From: Megamerina dolium
Lineage: Eukaryota; Arthropoda; Insecta; Diptera; Megamerinidae
Length of the DNA stretch: 64,000 nt
Direction of reading: 5' to 3'
NCBI GenBank assembly: GCA_963854835.1
Contig: OY978525.1
Location: 32,945,253-33,009,252, forward strand
Shown: piece by piece, positions 17,727 through 30,047 of the stretch
Layout: each line of letters starts with the position of its first letter
Numbering within the stretch: position 1 is the first letter of the stretch
Notes under the pieces: model-generated
The model's input: the letters and a program-made list of their open reading frames with translations, nothing else
The model's database searches: none
Told to the model about the DNA's origin: nothing
Translations under genes and position numbers: made by a program

Positions 17727-18499
17727 CAGGGTTGGCCGTCTAATGTTTGGAATTAGAATCAGCAAAAAAAAAAAAAACTAATGAACATATTTCAAAGGGA
17801 CAAGTTTGTTAGAATGATGATGATGAATGATGAATCTAGTTTTTTAGCACATTTTCGATTGTTTAAGCTTCAATCTCATGAATGGCAACTTCGATTTCAT
17901 TTTTCAAGGATTCTTGGCGTAACACTTGGCCATAACAGCTCCCCACAAAAAATAGTCCAATGGGGTCAAATATCACAGATCCGAGACGGCCAATTTTCAT
18001 CAGCATTTCGGCTAATTATTCGATTTTCAAAGACAGTGCGAAAAAGATCGATCTTTGTGGCATGTAGCCCTGTTCTCTTGAAGCCAAATGTCGTTCATTT
18101 CATCTTCTTCATTGCTCATTGCACATTTTCAAAGAAAATTGGCCCAATGATGCCGATGGATCAAAAACCACACCAAACAGTCACTCGATGTGGACGCATT
18201 GACTTCCCAACAATCAGGTGTGGATTATCTGAACCCCCGAACCGACAATTTACATAGCAATAGCCAATGGACATAGCCATAGATTGAAGCCCAAACAATC
18301 GAAAATGTGCTGAAAAATTGGATTGTTGGGAAGCGGCACTGTTAAGCCAGCTATGGTAGTCGTTTGAATGATGTTGATTTTCAATCATAAATCGAAAAGT
18401 AGAATATTTCTAAAAAAAACTTATGACTTTGAAAAAATATTCATTCGTTTTTTTTTTCCATAGTCGATTCTAATTCCAAACTTTAAAGCGCCCAGCCTG
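17727..18499 (-). mobile_element. Rosa-type mariner remnant with TIRs
   Basis: A 773-bp element. Its ends are related inverted repeats: CAGGGTTGGCCGTCTAATG at the left, and the complement of CTTTAAAGCGCCCAGCCTG at the right, followed inside by the shared TTTGGAATTAGAATC. TA lies outside each end. On the minus strand it keeps transposase pieces: NCRFGGSDNPHLIVGK and RVTVWCGF (about 18161-18250), an RATCH motif near 18060, and CDL-TPLDYFLWGAV near 17950 in broken frames. The C-D-L-T-P-L-D motif is like the DD41D group. It is non-autonomous because of internal deletions. Confidence 0.8.
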
Positions 18500-18501
18500 T
18501 A

Positions 18502-20350
18502 CATATATATTTTTTGCTATCCAAATTCTTTTTAAATATCTAACTAATTTGATGATATAAAATAATATTCAATACAATTCAATTGATTTGTACTAAATAT
18601 ACGACTATGCGAAGTGGGTCAATATTTATGAGTATCCCATTGTTATTTTCACATTAGTTATACCAACATGTACGTACCTATATATTTATATTGTGCTATC
18701 ATGCTATTGTTAGTGCCATTTATTGCTTTTACGCGTTTAATAGCTTTTTGTACACTTCTACACACATACACATGCATACTTATATACACTTACAAACATA
18801 CAAGCACTGATCCGCATACAAATAATTCGTATCCAAACTAATTTTTTGGGTTTATTATTACCAACCACCAATTGGCTTGATATTTTAGCCACTAAACTTC
18901 ATAATTTTTTCCAATACTATTCATTGGGTACGGATGTATGCACATACATATATATATACGTATGTGTTTAACTAACCACATACGAACGCATTGAACTCAA
19001 AAACCCATTGATATGTATGAACGTGGTAAAAGTGGAAATTCGAAAATATGTAGAACTACAAATACTATACCACAATGTAGGTACTTTATTGTACAGTAAA
19101 AACTATCAAAATCAGAAGCTGCTCTATTCAACAAATGTATATTTACAAATAGTTAGAAATACTCGTATGCGTATATATGTATGTGGTATACTCGTATGGT
19201 CTTCTATGTTGCTTTCACTTTATTAATACAATTCAAATATGTTGGTAGATATAGTACAAGTATAGTACTATATGTAGCTAACTAGCTTATGTGCTAAACT
19301 GCAAGCCAATCGACATGTGTTGTTTATAACATATACATATATTTAGTATATAAAAGACCAAGCATACAAAAATATTAGCATACTTTTAGGTCATGGTCAA
19401 TCGAGTTTAATATTGTAGCACTTTCGCACTTTATCGAATTCACACGCAAAACCATTTATATATTTATGTATATGTATGTGGATAAATATGTATACATGTC
19501 GATGGAATTTAAGTAGATAGCATTAACTACATATGTAACATACATTCGTACAATAACAATAACACCAAAATATAAATGGTAACAAAAAATAAGTACATAC
19601 ACATAATAAATAGGGTATGTGAGCTCAACCAAAAAATGGTTAAAGTAAATCCAAGTATACCATATTCCTATTATATGTACAATATTTGACCACAATATTG
19701 ATATCATATTTTTATATATACAAATATATACGCCTAAAAGTATACATCATATATTATTCGGTCATCATACAATATGTACTATATATTGAAGCAAACAATT
19801 TTATGCATTCACATATTTTATTAGTACAATAAAAAAAAATACTACTATCAAAAGGGCATGTTGGCCTTTAATAAACGCTTTATACTCATGTAACTGTTCA
19901 AGTTATTTTTAATCAATTTGTTCATTTGGTAGTACTGTCATTATCTCAATAATGGAGCAAGTATTGAACAAAGAGCAAAATATAAATATCATAGCATGTA
20001 GACATACTCATGATAAGAACTTGAATTGCATAAATCATGGATTTATTTAGCTACGAAATATGCAAAATAATACGAAAGAATGCAAAAGAATTAAGGGAAT
20101 TAATGCAAAATTTTTTTAATTAAATTAATCGATCGAGTTACACTAGATGACATTAAAAATATGGAATTACGAACTAAAAAAACTTCTTAGAGAGTTTTGT
20201 GAATGAGTGGCTCAGTTTTGTTTGAGCACGCATCATATATGGACACCACCAAAAAGAAATACGCCAGTTTACAGTTTTACTCCGATAAAGACGAAAACTC
20301 GAAAAAAATTTTGATTTCGTCAATTCCGTTCCGGTAATTATCATTCCCTC
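18502..20350. other. No gene recognised
   Basis: AT-rich DNA rich in TATGTA/CATACA words. There is no coding family, TIR pair or tRNA gene. Confidence 0.5.
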
Positions 20351-20375
20351 TTCTGAAACGCCAATTATAAAAGAA

Positions 20376-21370
20376 GTCGATAAAATCACGCTAGTCGTTG
20401 AATCCCATCATCATGTAAGTACTGTTTCCATTGCTCAAAAGCTAAATGTGTCATTAAAAAAAACAATTTGAAAATACTTGAATAAGGCTAAATACATGGA
20501 TACAGGGTGTCATACGAGTTAAAGTAAAAAGCACAGATGGACCACGCTGTGGAAGGCCAATTATCAAAAAGTCGATAAAATCATGGTAGTCTTTGAGTCC
20601 GATCAACATGTAAATACTGTTTCCATTGCCCAACAGCTAAATATTGCACAAAAACCCATTTAAAACTACTTGAATAAGGGTGTATACATGAATACAAGGT
20701 GCCATACGAATTAAAGTAAAAAAAAACACAGATGGACCACGCTCTGGAAGACCAATTATCGGAAAACTTGATAAAATCATGGAAATCATCTAGTCCGACC
20801 ATCATGTAAGTACTGTTTCCATTGCTCCAGATCTAAATGTTGCATACTGTATACATATCGTTAGCGCAAAAAATCTAATGGAGTGAATTTCCATCTTCGA
20901 CCCATTACTGAAATGGATGGTAACTAGTAATGAAAAGTGCGTCGCTTACGACAACGTCAAGTGAAACCGCTAATGTCCAGTTGCAGCGAGCCGGCGCAAA
21001 GGTTGGCCAAATGGGGTTAACGGTCATGAAGGTTTTGCTGTTTGTTTGGTGGGATTGGCAGGAAGTCATCTACTATGAGCTACTCCCCCACGGAAAAACT
21101 CTTAAACTTCGGCCAATAGAAGAGTAATTGCGTTTCCTCAGGACAACGCCAGGCCATACAAAATCACGAGGGTTTTGCTGTGTATTTAGTGGAATTGGCA
21201 GGAATTCATCTACTATGAGCTGCTACCCTACGGACAAACTCTTAACTCGTACCTGTACCATCAACAATTAGAACATCTGAAAGAAGCAATCAAATCACCC
21301 AGAAGCAGCCAGCTTTGGCCAATAGGATTGTAATTAAGTTCCCTCAGTAAAACACCAGACCGGTATTGAG
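20376..21370 (+). pseudogene. Rearranged mariner transposase fragments with tandem duplication
   Basis: Two parts. At 20376-20850 a segment of about 195 bp is repeated in tandem: GTCGATAAAATCA starts at 20376 and 20571, and a third, partial unit starts at 20767. Each unit encodes the mariner N-terminal linker (GRPII...VDKIM, then HVNTVSIAQQLNIAQK). At 20910-21370 a later transposase segment appears twice: FVWWDWQEVIYYELLPHGK at about 21039 and a second version from about 21180 with YYELLPYGQTLNS. The first catalytic Asp region reads VTSNEKCVAYDN, with Asn where Asp is expected. Plus strand, dead. Confidence 0.75.
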
Positions 21371-23231
21371 GTACCTATATTTTGGGGAATCGTTGTAGCA
21401 GAGGATTTAATGCGTGTCGCTAATACATTTCACCACTCTAGGGGCGATTCCTGGGCAATTATGGTATGTTTGGCATATGGTGTTCTTAAATTCATGTTGT
21501 AAGGTAGCTTTCATAAGGAAAACATATAGGGAGTAAGTACGTTCATGAAAAATGTTGTGTGTTGAATATGAATGAAAGTAAGCCATATGCATAATTTATT
21601 CCTCTATGGGCGCCTCGACATCAATGAGAGTGAATTTTATAAAAAAATGAAATTTTTCGAGAGGTGTATTGGAGAGAAAAATATAAAATCAGTCGGCATT
21701 ACATTTCAACCACCTAGGGTCGATTCTATATATTTTATTGATTGTTTCAATTTCATCTATTTTGTTTTTTTTTTAGAAAAGAAAGGAAATGCAGCCTGTA
21801 CCAACGAACTCCATATATGAATTAATCGACGCAAATATATATTTTTATTATATTGTGAGCCTGTAGTATCTGAGGTCAATTTTCTCCATCAATTTGCACT
21901 GTTTTGCTATCCAAATATCGTAGAAACCCATTTCCTAGCAAAATCATCACCGAAAATTAAAAACTTGTTTACAAAAGAATAGGGCCAACTAAACCACGAT
22001 AACTTATCTTCGATATGACAAATCAGTACAGTCGTTATATTTTTATACGCTTATATATTTATTTACATCAATATCGACATACTAAAATTAACGGCTCTTA
22101 TCTAGCACCATTCAACACATCTAAGTATATGGGGAGCATTGAGAGCATTTTTGCACAATTTCGCCTTGAAACTACCGAGCTGCAAAAACGAAATTGTAGA
22201 ATTTTTAGTTATCCTTGACCTTTTTCGCTCTGTCTATATACGAGCATCATCTATCATTTAGGAAATTTTGATATTACATCATACATATATACTATAAATA
22301 GATACACGTATGTAATTAATTTCAAAAATGAACGCCATTGAAATTAAAGTTTTCATCACCATAACCATTAACATCGTCAACTAACTAACCACCCAAAAAT
22401 AAAAATTACAATAATTTATGTTGTTTTTGAAATGCATACACTTGGTTTTGGTTAAACCGCAATAAAAACAACATAAAAAAAACAAAAACAAACAACAATG
22501 ATAGCAAAGGATAATAACAACACCTAATATGTGTGTGTGTGTGTAACATTGAGATACAATAATAACAATTTAATCAATGAATGCCAATTTACTATTGCTG
22601 AAGCAAGTAAACAACGTGGAACAACAGCAGCAACAGCAAAAGCAGTAGCTAGACAATATTACACACTCTTATACATATATAAATATTATGTATATATCTA
22701 CATGTACTAATGAAAATACATATAGATATGCATACTCATATCTCGTATTTAAACAAGCAAGAGAATATGAGAGCATCCGAAAGCAAAGGCGCAAGGTAAC
22801 GTTATGATAAGCAAGTATAAGTCTCACATGTGCTCTACTTTTATTTTTTATACCGATTTGTACCGTTTTATACGGTTTCATTTTCGTCAAATAAAAAGCT
22901 CTTCGGAAATTGAGATTAAGTCACGAGCTACTCTCTGGCATTCTATCTTGCTCTCTCTCTATCTCTCGTTCTGTAAATTTTTATTATTTTGGTTGCTCTC
23001 GCAAGAGAGTATTCCATTCCACCCCTTTAACCGGTTTCTATATGAATTTGTCCCAAAATTATTTATGTGTGTCTTTCCGATTTCCCCTGTTTCAAAGTAA
23101 ACGAATACTCCATAATATACAATACATATGTGTATTCTACGAATATTTGCCAAAGAAACTATGGATCTAAAACTAATTTTAACGGACCGCTTTTTGAAAA
23201 ATAAGTATTGCAAAAAAAATTTTAATAATAA
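21371..23231. other. No gene recognised
   Basis: Non-coding DNA with a (GT)n run at 22529-22544 and CAG-rich words near 22624-22650. No supported coding exon. Confidence 0.5.
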
Positions 23232-23432
23232 ATATATAGCACTTATGGGCCGCGAAGATCCCTTCGCCCGAGATTCTCTTCCAGTACTGTTGTGCGTCTT
23301 AAATTTTGATCAGTATTAGACGGGATCTATTTATATTAACCGATTCCGACCGGCAGAACACTTGTGACTCTTTTAGACGTTTTTTTCATAACAAATTGTT
23401 ACTGTCGAAAGAATTGCCAATTGTCAAGTGAT
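23232..23432 (-). repeat. tRNA-derived SINE, copy 5 (partial)
   Basis: A minus-strand copy of the 3' half only. It starts at the complement of the GTGCC-ATA tail and ends after the ATTGCCAATTG segment near 23430, with a short internal deletion. The tRNA-like head is absent. Confidence 0.8.
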
Positions 23433-24178
23433 AGGTATTGCTGACCACACAAAAAGCATCTTTGAATTGAAATACCTACGGTTTCCTTTTTTCTATAGGA
23501 TTTGTGGGCAAAAAATTTGAACTGGACTAATACTACACTAATACTACAATATATGACCATTTGTATATATTTGACACTAGCAGAAATTAAGGCTGAGCTA
23601 TTGTTCGAGTACTTAAGTATTGTAGCTCAGCAATAAAAAAAAAAACTTTCCCACATAAACCATAAAACTCCATATAGATTTCGCACGTCGTCACATTTCA
23701 CACTATTACGTTCAATTTCATAATTTTCGAATTAGAAATTTTTATTATATTATTATATTTATTTTAATTTCAGAATACCAAAATAATTGTAAAATATGAC
23801 TTACATTCCACACTCTATCATTTACATTTGGTAACTCTATTCAAGGGGTGAGCAAATCTTATATAGAAAAAAATGTAAACAAACCCCTCTTTCGTGAACC
23901 GTTTCATTGTGGATTTCAGGAGGTAAATCCTTACTACTAATTGATTATTTGGGAATATGTTTAGGTAAAATAATTTCTAAAAATAAGTGCTAAAAAACGA
24001 AATGTTTCCATTGGCATTGGATTCTGTATCTACTTTTTTAAAAAAAAAGGTTAATTTCTAAAATTATACCATTATTTTATTTTATATTTAAAAAATCAAA
24101 ATTAAAACTCCTAGAGCCTAGCTTAGGTTAGGTTGAGACTTAGGCCAAGTGAGGCATATTGTAATGCCCCATTTCCCT
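23433..24178. other. No gene; small inverted repeat
   Basis: Non-coding. A 9-bp perfect inverted repeat GCTGAGCTA (23592-23600) / TAGCTCAGC (23623-23631) could form a hairpin with a 22-nt loop. A TTAGGTTAGG motif precedes SINE copy 6. Confidence 0.45.
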
Positions 24179-24193
24179 TACGAACCAACCCTA

Positions 24194-24567
24194 AAAAAAA
24201 AAATAAATAAATAAATATGTGGCATTTAAAGCCCCAAAGGGCTCATTGGCCGAGCTTCTCTTCCATTACTGTTGTGCGTCTTAAATTTTGGACAGTATTA
24301 GAATGGACCTACTTATTTTAGCCGGTTCCGAACGACAGAACACTTGTGACATCACTTTTTCTGAGCTTTGTCACAGAGTTCTTTTTAGAAGCTTTTTCAT
24401 GGCAAGTTGTTACTGTCGGAAGAATTGCCAATTGCTTGCCGACAGGTGTGTACCGTTCGAAAGAAAAATCTTTTTCGATATTAAATTTGTTATGCATCAG
24501 CCGGGTATTGAAGCACGACCTACAGATCAGAAGGCGAATACACTAACCACTGAGTTACGGCACCCAC
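24194..24567 (-). repeat. tRNA-derived SINE, copy 6, with target duplication
   Basis: A full-length minus-strand copy. The tRNA-like head ends at 24567. The 3' tail is an A-rich run followed by three ATAA units on the plus strand (24194-24216), i.e. a T-rich, TTTA-repeat tail on the SINE strand. A 15-bp target duplication TAYGAACCAACCCTA flanks it (24179-24193 and 24568-24582, one C/T difference), which proves insertion by target-primed reverse transcription. Confidence 0.95.
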
Positions 24568-24582
24568 TATGAACCAACCCTA

Positions 24583-25868
24583 GCTTCGGGTAAAGTGTAG
24601 AATGTTCACCAGCTGACATACACTGAACTAGAGAACGTTTAATACCAGAGAAGTCCTAATTTGGCTATTGGGCTTATTTCTGGTTACAAATATCAGGGTC
24701 ACTTAACAGAGTTGTAGAATACAGAGATTTTGAAGAGAGCAATGACATGACCAGGAGAAAATACTATAAATTAACATAGCAAATTAACATATATTGAAAT
24801 GAGATCACATAATAGTAAATATTTTTATGAATGAATTTTATATATAGAATTTTTTATAAAGAATTTTTACTATTGTTCAATATATATGTCTATACATGCG
24901 TATGGAGTACTTATAGGTATACTCCATTCACGCAATGCGTATATTTATAAATATATGCACTTACTATATAATATATGACGTGTTTCACAATATTATTTAC
25001 CATTTACCATACTATAAGTATTAAATTTGAAAAAATTAGAGTAATTTTGACAAAGGAAGAAGGCATAAAGGCATCGTTTCATCGATACACCCACCTGATA
25101 TCAGGCAATCAGAAATATCAGTAAGTAATAGCACGTGTTGATATTTGACCTAACAAGAAGCTTTGCTTGCGTAGGCCGCCTATCCAAGAACATCACGAGC
25201 TTAGTCACTTTGGCTTCATCTTTTTTGTTGGTATAAACTTTTGAGGTAGAAACGTTGTATTTTTCATCGAAATTCTGCCCATTCCCATTCGAAATACAAA
25301 ATGATATTGTATGATTCAGAACAAAATGCATCCCATTTCGTGTTCCATAATCATGACACACTGGTCATAAAGAGACTAGCGAAATGCTCTAAATTCGTTC
25401 ATAGCACAAACACACGAAAAACAAAAAGGCCTTGTCCACCAGAAGAGATATTTTCGGTCTCTTAATTAGAATGCTGGGTTGAATTTATTTGTTGAGGTCG
25501 CATTACATTCTTAATCTCAAAAATGGAGCAATGAAATTTGTTAAAACTTCATTAATTTAAATACACTGAAACACCTCTAAGAAGTTAAAATGTAAGGCCG
25601 ACTTCCATTTTTTTGTTCTCACCAATGTCTTCCCTGAAAATAGTTAACCTTATTCTCACCCCTTAGGAGGTTTTACCTCCAAAATTGTCGTTTTCATTGG
25701 TGCTACCGCTCCCAGGGTGCACATAGTAAAATGTATGAGCAACTCCTATTCATTTATTTTTCTTAAACATACTTATTCCGTAGCTCCTCCTCCTTAGGTA
25801 GGCTCTCTTACAAAATTAACTGAAAAGTATTTGAAAGTTGAGTAGTATTATCAATTTTCTCATAAATC
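24583..25868. other. No gene recognised
   Basis: AT-rich DNA ending at the TA target site of the mariner at 25871. An open frame of 86 codons at 25101-25361 (minus) matches nothing I know. Confidence 0.5.
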
Positions 25869-26057
25869 TATTGGATCTATAACTTAATTCGTGCGGTTTG
25901 CTTAGAGATGGCGTAACTTGATTATTATTCCATCGTTCCAATATTCCGAACATGCGTTGGAAAGCTACTGTCATTGTGCGTCTTTCTCAGTATATGTCAT
26001 TCATTTGAAGCGTAAACAACAATAATTTTTTTTCACTCAAATATGTCGAACTTTGTG

Positions 26058-26418
26058 GGTGCCGTAGCTCAGTGATTAGTGTGTTCGCCTTCTGATCTGT
26101 AGGTCGTGGTTCAATCCCCGGCTGATGCATAACAAATTTAATATCGATAAGATTTTTCTTTCGAACGGTACCCACCTATCGGCATGCAATTGGCAATTCT
26201 TCCGACAGTAACAACTTGCCATGAAAAAGCTTCTTAAAGAACTCTGTGACAAAGCTCAGAAAAAGTGATGTCACAAGTGTTCTGCCATTCGGAATCGGCT
26301 AAAATAAGTAGGTCCCTTCTAATATTGTCCAAAATTTAAGACACACAACAGTAATGGAAGAGAAGCTTGGCCAATGAGCCCTTTGGGGCTTTATGTGCCA
26401 CATATTTATTTATTTTTT
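26058..26418 (+). repeat. tRNA-derived SINE, copy 7, inserted in the mariner
   Basis: A full-length plus-strand SINE of 361 bp with box A TAGCTCAGTG, box B GGTTCAATCCC and a T-rich tail (ATTTATTTATTTTTT). The target duplication ATGTCGAACTTTGTG (26043-26057) / ATGTCGAACATTGTG (26419-26433) includes the mariner start codon, so the transposase start now exists twice, once on each side. Confidence 0.95.
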
Positions 26419-27466
26419 ATGTCGAACATTGTGCCTGAAAGAGTGTTTGTTATTCTTCATTACTTTAATATGAACAAAACTGCTGCCGAAAGTCATCGTA
26501 TTTTGGTGGAAGTTTACGGTGAACATGTTTTAGCTGAGCGAATGTGCCAAGTGTGGTTTGCACGATTTAAAAGTGGTAATTTTGGCTTTTTAAAACGAAG
26601 AACGTTCTGGGCTGCCACAAAAATTTGAAGATGAAGAACTGGAAGCATTACTCGATGAAGATTGTTGCCAAACACAAGGAGAGCTTGAAGAATCTTTGGC
26701 AGTTACTCAAGCAGCCATTTTAAAACGTTTAAAAGCAGCCGGATACATTCAAAAGCAAGGAAATTGGGTGCCACATGAACTGAAGCCGAGAGACGTTTCA
26801 AGGCGCTTTTGCATGTCCGAAATGCTGCTGAACGCCACAAAAAAGTTATTTTTGCATCAGGTTACTGGTGATGAAAAATGGATCCATTATGACAACCCCA
26901 AGCGCAAAAAATCATATGTGAAACCCGACCAACCAGCCAAATCAACAGCAAAGCCGAATATCCATGGCGCGAAGGTAATGCTCTGTATTTGATGAGATCA
27001 GAAGGGTGTGCTATATTATGAGCTGTTAAAATCGGGTGAAACCATCAATGGAGAATGCTACCGAACACAATTAATCCGTTTGAAGAGAGCAATAGCCGAA
27101 AAACGCCCGGAATATGCGACCAGATATAAGTCCATGATTTTCCATTATGACAACGCTCGGCCTCATGTTGCAACCGCGGTCAAAAACTATTTGGAAAACA
27201 GCGGTTGGGAAGTTTTGGCTCCCGCGCCTTATAGCCCAGACCTTGCAACGTCCGACTACCATTTATTCCGATCTCTGCAGAACGCCCTCACTGGAATAAG
27301 GTTCACATCAGAACAGTGTATTAAAAATTGGCTTGATTCATTCTTGGCCGCCAAGCCAGCGCAGCTCCTTTGGGATGGAATCCACAAATTGCCAGAAAGA
27401 TGGGAAAAAGTCATAGCTTCAGATGGGCAATATTTTCAAAAATACTATTGTACATGTTTTTCTTAA
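26419..27466 (+). pseudogene. DD34D mariner transposase pseudogene
   Basis: Mariner-family cut-and-paste transposase. The start I choose is the Met at 26419 (MSNIVPERV), after the SINE. The HTH region is followed by a frameshift near 26615. The next frame carries the first catalytic Asp in VTGDEKWIHYDN, and two consecutive stop codons near 26992-26997 replace the usual Trp-Trp of CVWWDQ. The last frame (about 26998-27466) carries FHYDNARPH (second Asp) and YSPDLATSDYHLF (third Asp). Thirty-four residues lie between the second and third Asp, the DD34D signature. Length and motif order are complete, so this is an inactivated full-length copy. Confidence 0.92.
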
Positions 27467-27520
27467 ATAAACGTACAAATTTGGACAAAAAACCGCACGA
27501 ATCAAGTTAAAGATCCAATA

Positions 27521-28424
27521 CTTAAGAGTAGCTAAATGTATAACCGACTCCCATTAATTCTTCTTCTCTAACACTTCCACCAAATATATGATACTTATTC
27601 CCTCTCCTACAAAATTTCAATTTTATTATATAAAAAATAAATTTTATTTAAGAGATTACTTCCAATTTGTTTACCGCCTACTTGTTCGCTTCGACGAAGT
27701 ATTAGGTTAACTTCTTACTGGCGTCCATCATAGGATACAGATACTTCATCTTGGCAGAAGCAATTTCCGGACCAATTCGACTGTAGAAATTTATTGGATC
27801 TTACTACGTCAGCTTCTCAACGTTCTCAATTATGTAGAATTAACATATTGTATCCCTCCTATTTCATACAAAATATTACAAATCCATCCGTACTTATTGT
27901 CGTCATCAGTTGACCAAATTTAAAGATGAAGCTAGTGAATTTTGTTTTGTCATTAAAGGATTTCAAAAGCAACAATTTATTATAAAATTATTCTCTGCCA
28001 GTATGACAGTCTGTTTATCTGTCTGTCTATCTGTCTGTTTCTCTATGTACTCTCTGTATGTTCTTAAGTGGTGTCACACAGGTTAAGTCTGTCAGAATTT
28101 AATGCTGAAAAAACACAATAATCTATCATTTAGAAGATTATCTACTAGTTTAGGTATATCCGCATCCTTTCTACTTGAATTTCAGAGCACACAAATGCCA
28201 TTACAAGCACATATATGAGAGAATATAATGTGCACAAATAGTTTAGTATAGTACATACATACAACCAAAATTTACCAACACTACTTTTTGTTAGATTTTA
28301 TTCTACCACCCCCATTGGAACTATTTTACTCTTTCACATGCCACCTCATACTCATACGTACATGTTTCGCATAAAATGTTTTGTTTAATAAGTTTTTATC
28401 TGATTTACTTCATACAACAGCAGC

Positions 28425-28471
<47 letters not shown>

Positions 28472-30034
28472 GAACATCACAATATGATACCAAGTATGAT
28501 AAAGTTGGTACTACTGATGTTGTCTGCTTAACACGAATTTTTCTGCCACATTTAAAATAAGTCTGAATATGTGTAAGTTTCCACCAACTTCAAATGGCTG
28601 CATAATCCACACAAACTCTACGTAGTTAGTTAGTAGAATGTACATGAACATGGCAGAAACACTTTGTGAAACACTTGCAACACTCTACGCGTACTTGCTT
28701 CTTACGGTTTATCCCCAACAACAGAAATAACAATAATAACTACAACAAAGAAACGAAAGGAGCAAACAAGAAGTTCGCGTATTGAATTGTTACCGGCACG
28801 GCATGCGCGCATTACAACTTTATCCGCCACCAACGCCATACCATACGAGAGCCATAGTAGAAAAGTTTTCTGCACACACGCGGTTTAATGCAAACTTTCG
28901 ACAGTACGAGTATTTGTATGTGTATCTGATGAGTATGTAGTGATTTATTTTATTATTATTTTTTTTTTTGTAGACATATCTGTTTCTCATTTTACTTAAA
29001 TATTCTAGAACTCAAAATTTATGGTATAATATTTCTAAATTATATTGTCATCATAAGCATAAAAATTAAATTCTAAATTCAACTATATCATGTGATTTTC
29101 ATACAAATCATATTGGAAGTTTTTCCTTTTATTTCAAATGGCAAACAAACTTTTGACCACAATAGACCTCTTGGTCGCAGCTCATAACCAACAAAGATAA
29201 TAATAAACAACCTCTTGACCAAATCACTCGTCGCAAATATTTTTCTTCAAATTCGGAGGTAAAGTTTTCGAAGAGTTTCGACCACTTCAATAGTATAATA
29301 TTGTATTTTAGCATGGATCACGAAAATAAGTTCTAAAATTTCACCCCTAGTTTGAAAGATAATGTTGAAAATTCTCGGGGCAAAAAAATGTTATGTCTCT
29401 CAACCCTTTTAGAACCACCAAAATGATTTTGTTTTTAATGATATTTTGTTGAAAAGCTCTGATCAAGCGAAGAAAGCATCAAGGTCTTGAAAGTAGTGTG
29501 GGGCTGGTATAATTACTATCCACCTTGGCCACAAAGTCAGTTAGTAGCTTAATTTTTCGTACGACCTCTAAACTGGGTCACGAAAATAAGTTTGAAAGCT
29601 TACTTTGAGAGTATTTTAGGATGATACAAGTTTTCGTCTTTGGCGTGTCCTAAAAACTCCCAAAATCGAGGTTTCTTCATAACTCTTTAATTTATTACTC
29701 GATTCCAAAGTGTGATATATAAATAAATAAGAAATAGTAATAAATATTCAGATTTTTAATATGAGTTTAGATATTTTTTTTAGATAATTAGGTAACAGGG
29801 AAGTCAGGTTAAACTTCGAATATCTTATTTCTTCACGAAAATACTATTAACTACAAATTTTTAATATAATTCCTTCAAAAATAAACATAGTCCCTAAACA
29901 AAATTTCTATTTTTTAAAGAAAACTCATTAATTTTTTATGAGGGATACTAATATTTTTCTACCATTCAAAATTTTCGGAAATATTATTGCTTTGCGAAAA
30001 TAGTATTAAGTAAAAAATTGGAATTTATTTCGTT
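27521..30034. other. No gene recognised
   Basis: Non-coding DNA with a CTGT/CTAT-rich patch near 28010-28060 and a (CAA)n repeat at 28424-28471. GC content is slightly higher near 28790-28870 (GCACGGCATGCGCGC), which could be a regulatory or promoter-like block, but no gene start is evident. Confidence 0.5.
28414..28471. repeat. (CAA)n / CAG microsatellite
   Basis: About 15 uninterrupted CAA units preceded by two CAG units. It is not inside a recognisable coding frame. Confidence 0.9.
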
Positions 30035-30047
30035 GATAAATAAACAT

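Larger units (their letters stand above)
25871..27518 (+). mobile_element. DD34D mariner split by a SINE
   Basis: The terminal inverted repeats are TTGGATCTATAACTTAATTC at the left and the complement of the right end (TTGGATCTTTAACTTGATTC). They continue with GTGCGGTTT, about 29 bp with few mismatches. TA lies outside both ends (25869-25870 and 27519-27520). The total is 1648 bp; removing the SINE and one target duplication leaves about 1270 bp, the normal mariner size. It is coding on the plus strand but dead (see 26419-27466). Confidence 0.93.

Noticed and set aside
23592..23631. Hairpin as a microRNA precursor
   Set aside because: Only a 9-bp stem with a 22-nt loop, too short and unpaired for a precursor.
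25101..25361. 86-codon minus-strand frame as a possible small gene
   Set aside because: No recognisable domain, no splice or promoter context; expected by chance at this length.
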